Positions 4,981 to 5,594 of a DNA stretch of 5,594 nucleotides are shown here, one piece after another. Source of the DNA: JADFNO01 sp965369945. GTDB taxonomy: Bacteria; Planctomycetota; Phycisphaerae; Phycisphaerales; SM1A02. The stretch lies in contig CBDUST010000293.1 of NCBI GenBank assembly GCA_965369945.1, forward strand, positions 1 to 5,594, given 5' to 3'. Both the position numbers and the translations under genes were made by a program. The notes beneath the pieces were generated by a model, which ran no database searches, was not told where the DNA came from, and worked only from the letters and a program-made list of their open reading frames with translations. Every line of letters begins with the position of its first letter. The stretch's first letter is position 1.

Positions 4981-5594
4981 TTAAACTTGCAGATCGAAAT
5001 CAATATGACCATATCCCGCCAGTTCGGCAATCGTGAAGGTCGTACCGTCGCGATTGTCTGGAATCTGAGCTCGCTCCCAACTATTGGGCGGCAATTGATT
5101 GAGTTTGACACGGAGATCCAACGCGGCCCGAACTGGAACAATTGATGAGAGATTGTCTCCTTCATGCTCGGCTCCAGCAAAGTCCCAGCCGCGGCAATTG
5201 ACACCAACCACTTTTCCGTTGGAATCGAATACCGGGCCGCCACTGGCACCACTTTTGAGTGCGATGGTCGTTTCAAAGTACGGATACGGCATGTATGGGT
5301 GTTCGGAGTTGATCACGTTTCTAAGGAATGATCCTTCAAAAAAATCGCTGGTGACGATAGGTGTATGGTTGTCCACCGTGAAATCAAGGATTTCGTTCTC
5401 AGGATATGCGTATGTAGTCAAACGCGACCCTGGTACCGGAACCTTTGCCGTTAGGCGGACCCGCTTATTCTGGAGGGGGTTTTCCGGATACTTGTTGACG
5501 TAGTTGTCCGCCTGGCCGACTGCCAGATCCGCGGGATGAAGCAGACCCGCTCTTAGTATTCTACGCAAATGGACAGCATTGGCCTCGCCGAGGT
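4981..5594 (-). CDS. Trypsin-like serine peptidase, N terminus outside the window
   Basis: The last 203 or so residues of a chymotrypsin-fold peptidase. The frame is open to the window edge, so the TTG at 5566-5568 need not be the start. SGASGGPVFD carries the catalytic Ser (codon 5242-5244) in the GxSGGP motif, followed by the strand GKVVGVNCRGW. ADLAV matches the strand with the catalytic Asp (codon 5527-5529). The catalytic His should lie upstream, beyond the window. After the peptidase core comes a tail of about 45 residues that I do not recognise. The stop codon is 51 bases before the attC-like core, so the gene is probably cargo of the cassette next to the TIR cassette. Trypsin-like domains occur as effectors or processing enzymes in bacterial conflict systems, but a different role is equally possible. 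One sampled row (5281-5340) has 27 G+C of 60, against 38 of 60 in a row of the HEAT gene. Confidence 0.85.
   Translation of the reverse strand, partial: LGEANAVHLRRILRAGLLHPADLAVGQADNYVNKYPENPLQNKRVRLTAKVPVPGSRLTTYAYPENEILDFTVDNHTPIVTSDFFEGSFLRNVINSEHPYMPYPYFETTIALKSGASGGPVFDSNGKVVGVNCRGWDFAGAEHEGDNLSSIVPVRAALDLRVKLNQLPPNSWERAQIPDNRDGTTFTIAELAGYGHIDFDLQV

Overview
The window looks like the chromosome of a planctomycete, most likely of the Phycisphaerae type. This is inferred from style rather than from a marker gene. There is a secreted protein ending in a VPAPGA-type PEP-CTERM sorting tail, a large exported HEAT-repeat protein with a degenerate receiver-like domain, and a high-GC coding style. 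No ribosomal RNA or housekeeping protein is present to fix the taxonomy.

Left part (1-3414), ordinary host sequence: a 198-residue PEP-CTERM protein (117-713) with a strong Shine-Dalgarno site is followed by a possible terminator and about 500 bases without a convincing gene. A possible promoter then precedes a 713-residue exported HEAT-repeat protein (1273-3414).

Middle (3415-3750), an RNA-gene boundary: an intact tRNA-Thr(CGT) has its own likely promoter and a very clear intrinsic terminator. About 90 bases after the terminator lies what looks like the 3' half of a tRNA-Asn(GTT). It is correctly spaced from anticodon to discriminator base, but it has no 5' half and its T stem is broken.

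Right part (3752-5594), interpreted as a stretch of integron gene cassettes read on the minus strand, with no integrase in view (a CALIN, or the distal end of a chromosomal integron). Two attC-like sites each lie just behind a minus-strand gene. They share a CTAACAA...AACCGGAG core (19 of 24 bases identical), and each can fold into an imperfect hairpin. The first cassette encodes a DUF1883-TIR protein, a likely NAD-cleaving immune effector, whose stop codon lies inside its attC core. The second encodes the C-terminal part of a trypsin-like serine peptidase that runs off the window. A TIR effector and a peptidase in adjacent cassettes suggest defence or conflict cargo, but nothing shows that they act together. 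The main points to check are the cassette array itself, the tRNA-Asn relic abutting its last attC, the unusual start of the TIR gene, and two neighbouring 6-3-6 inverted repeats upstream of that gene.
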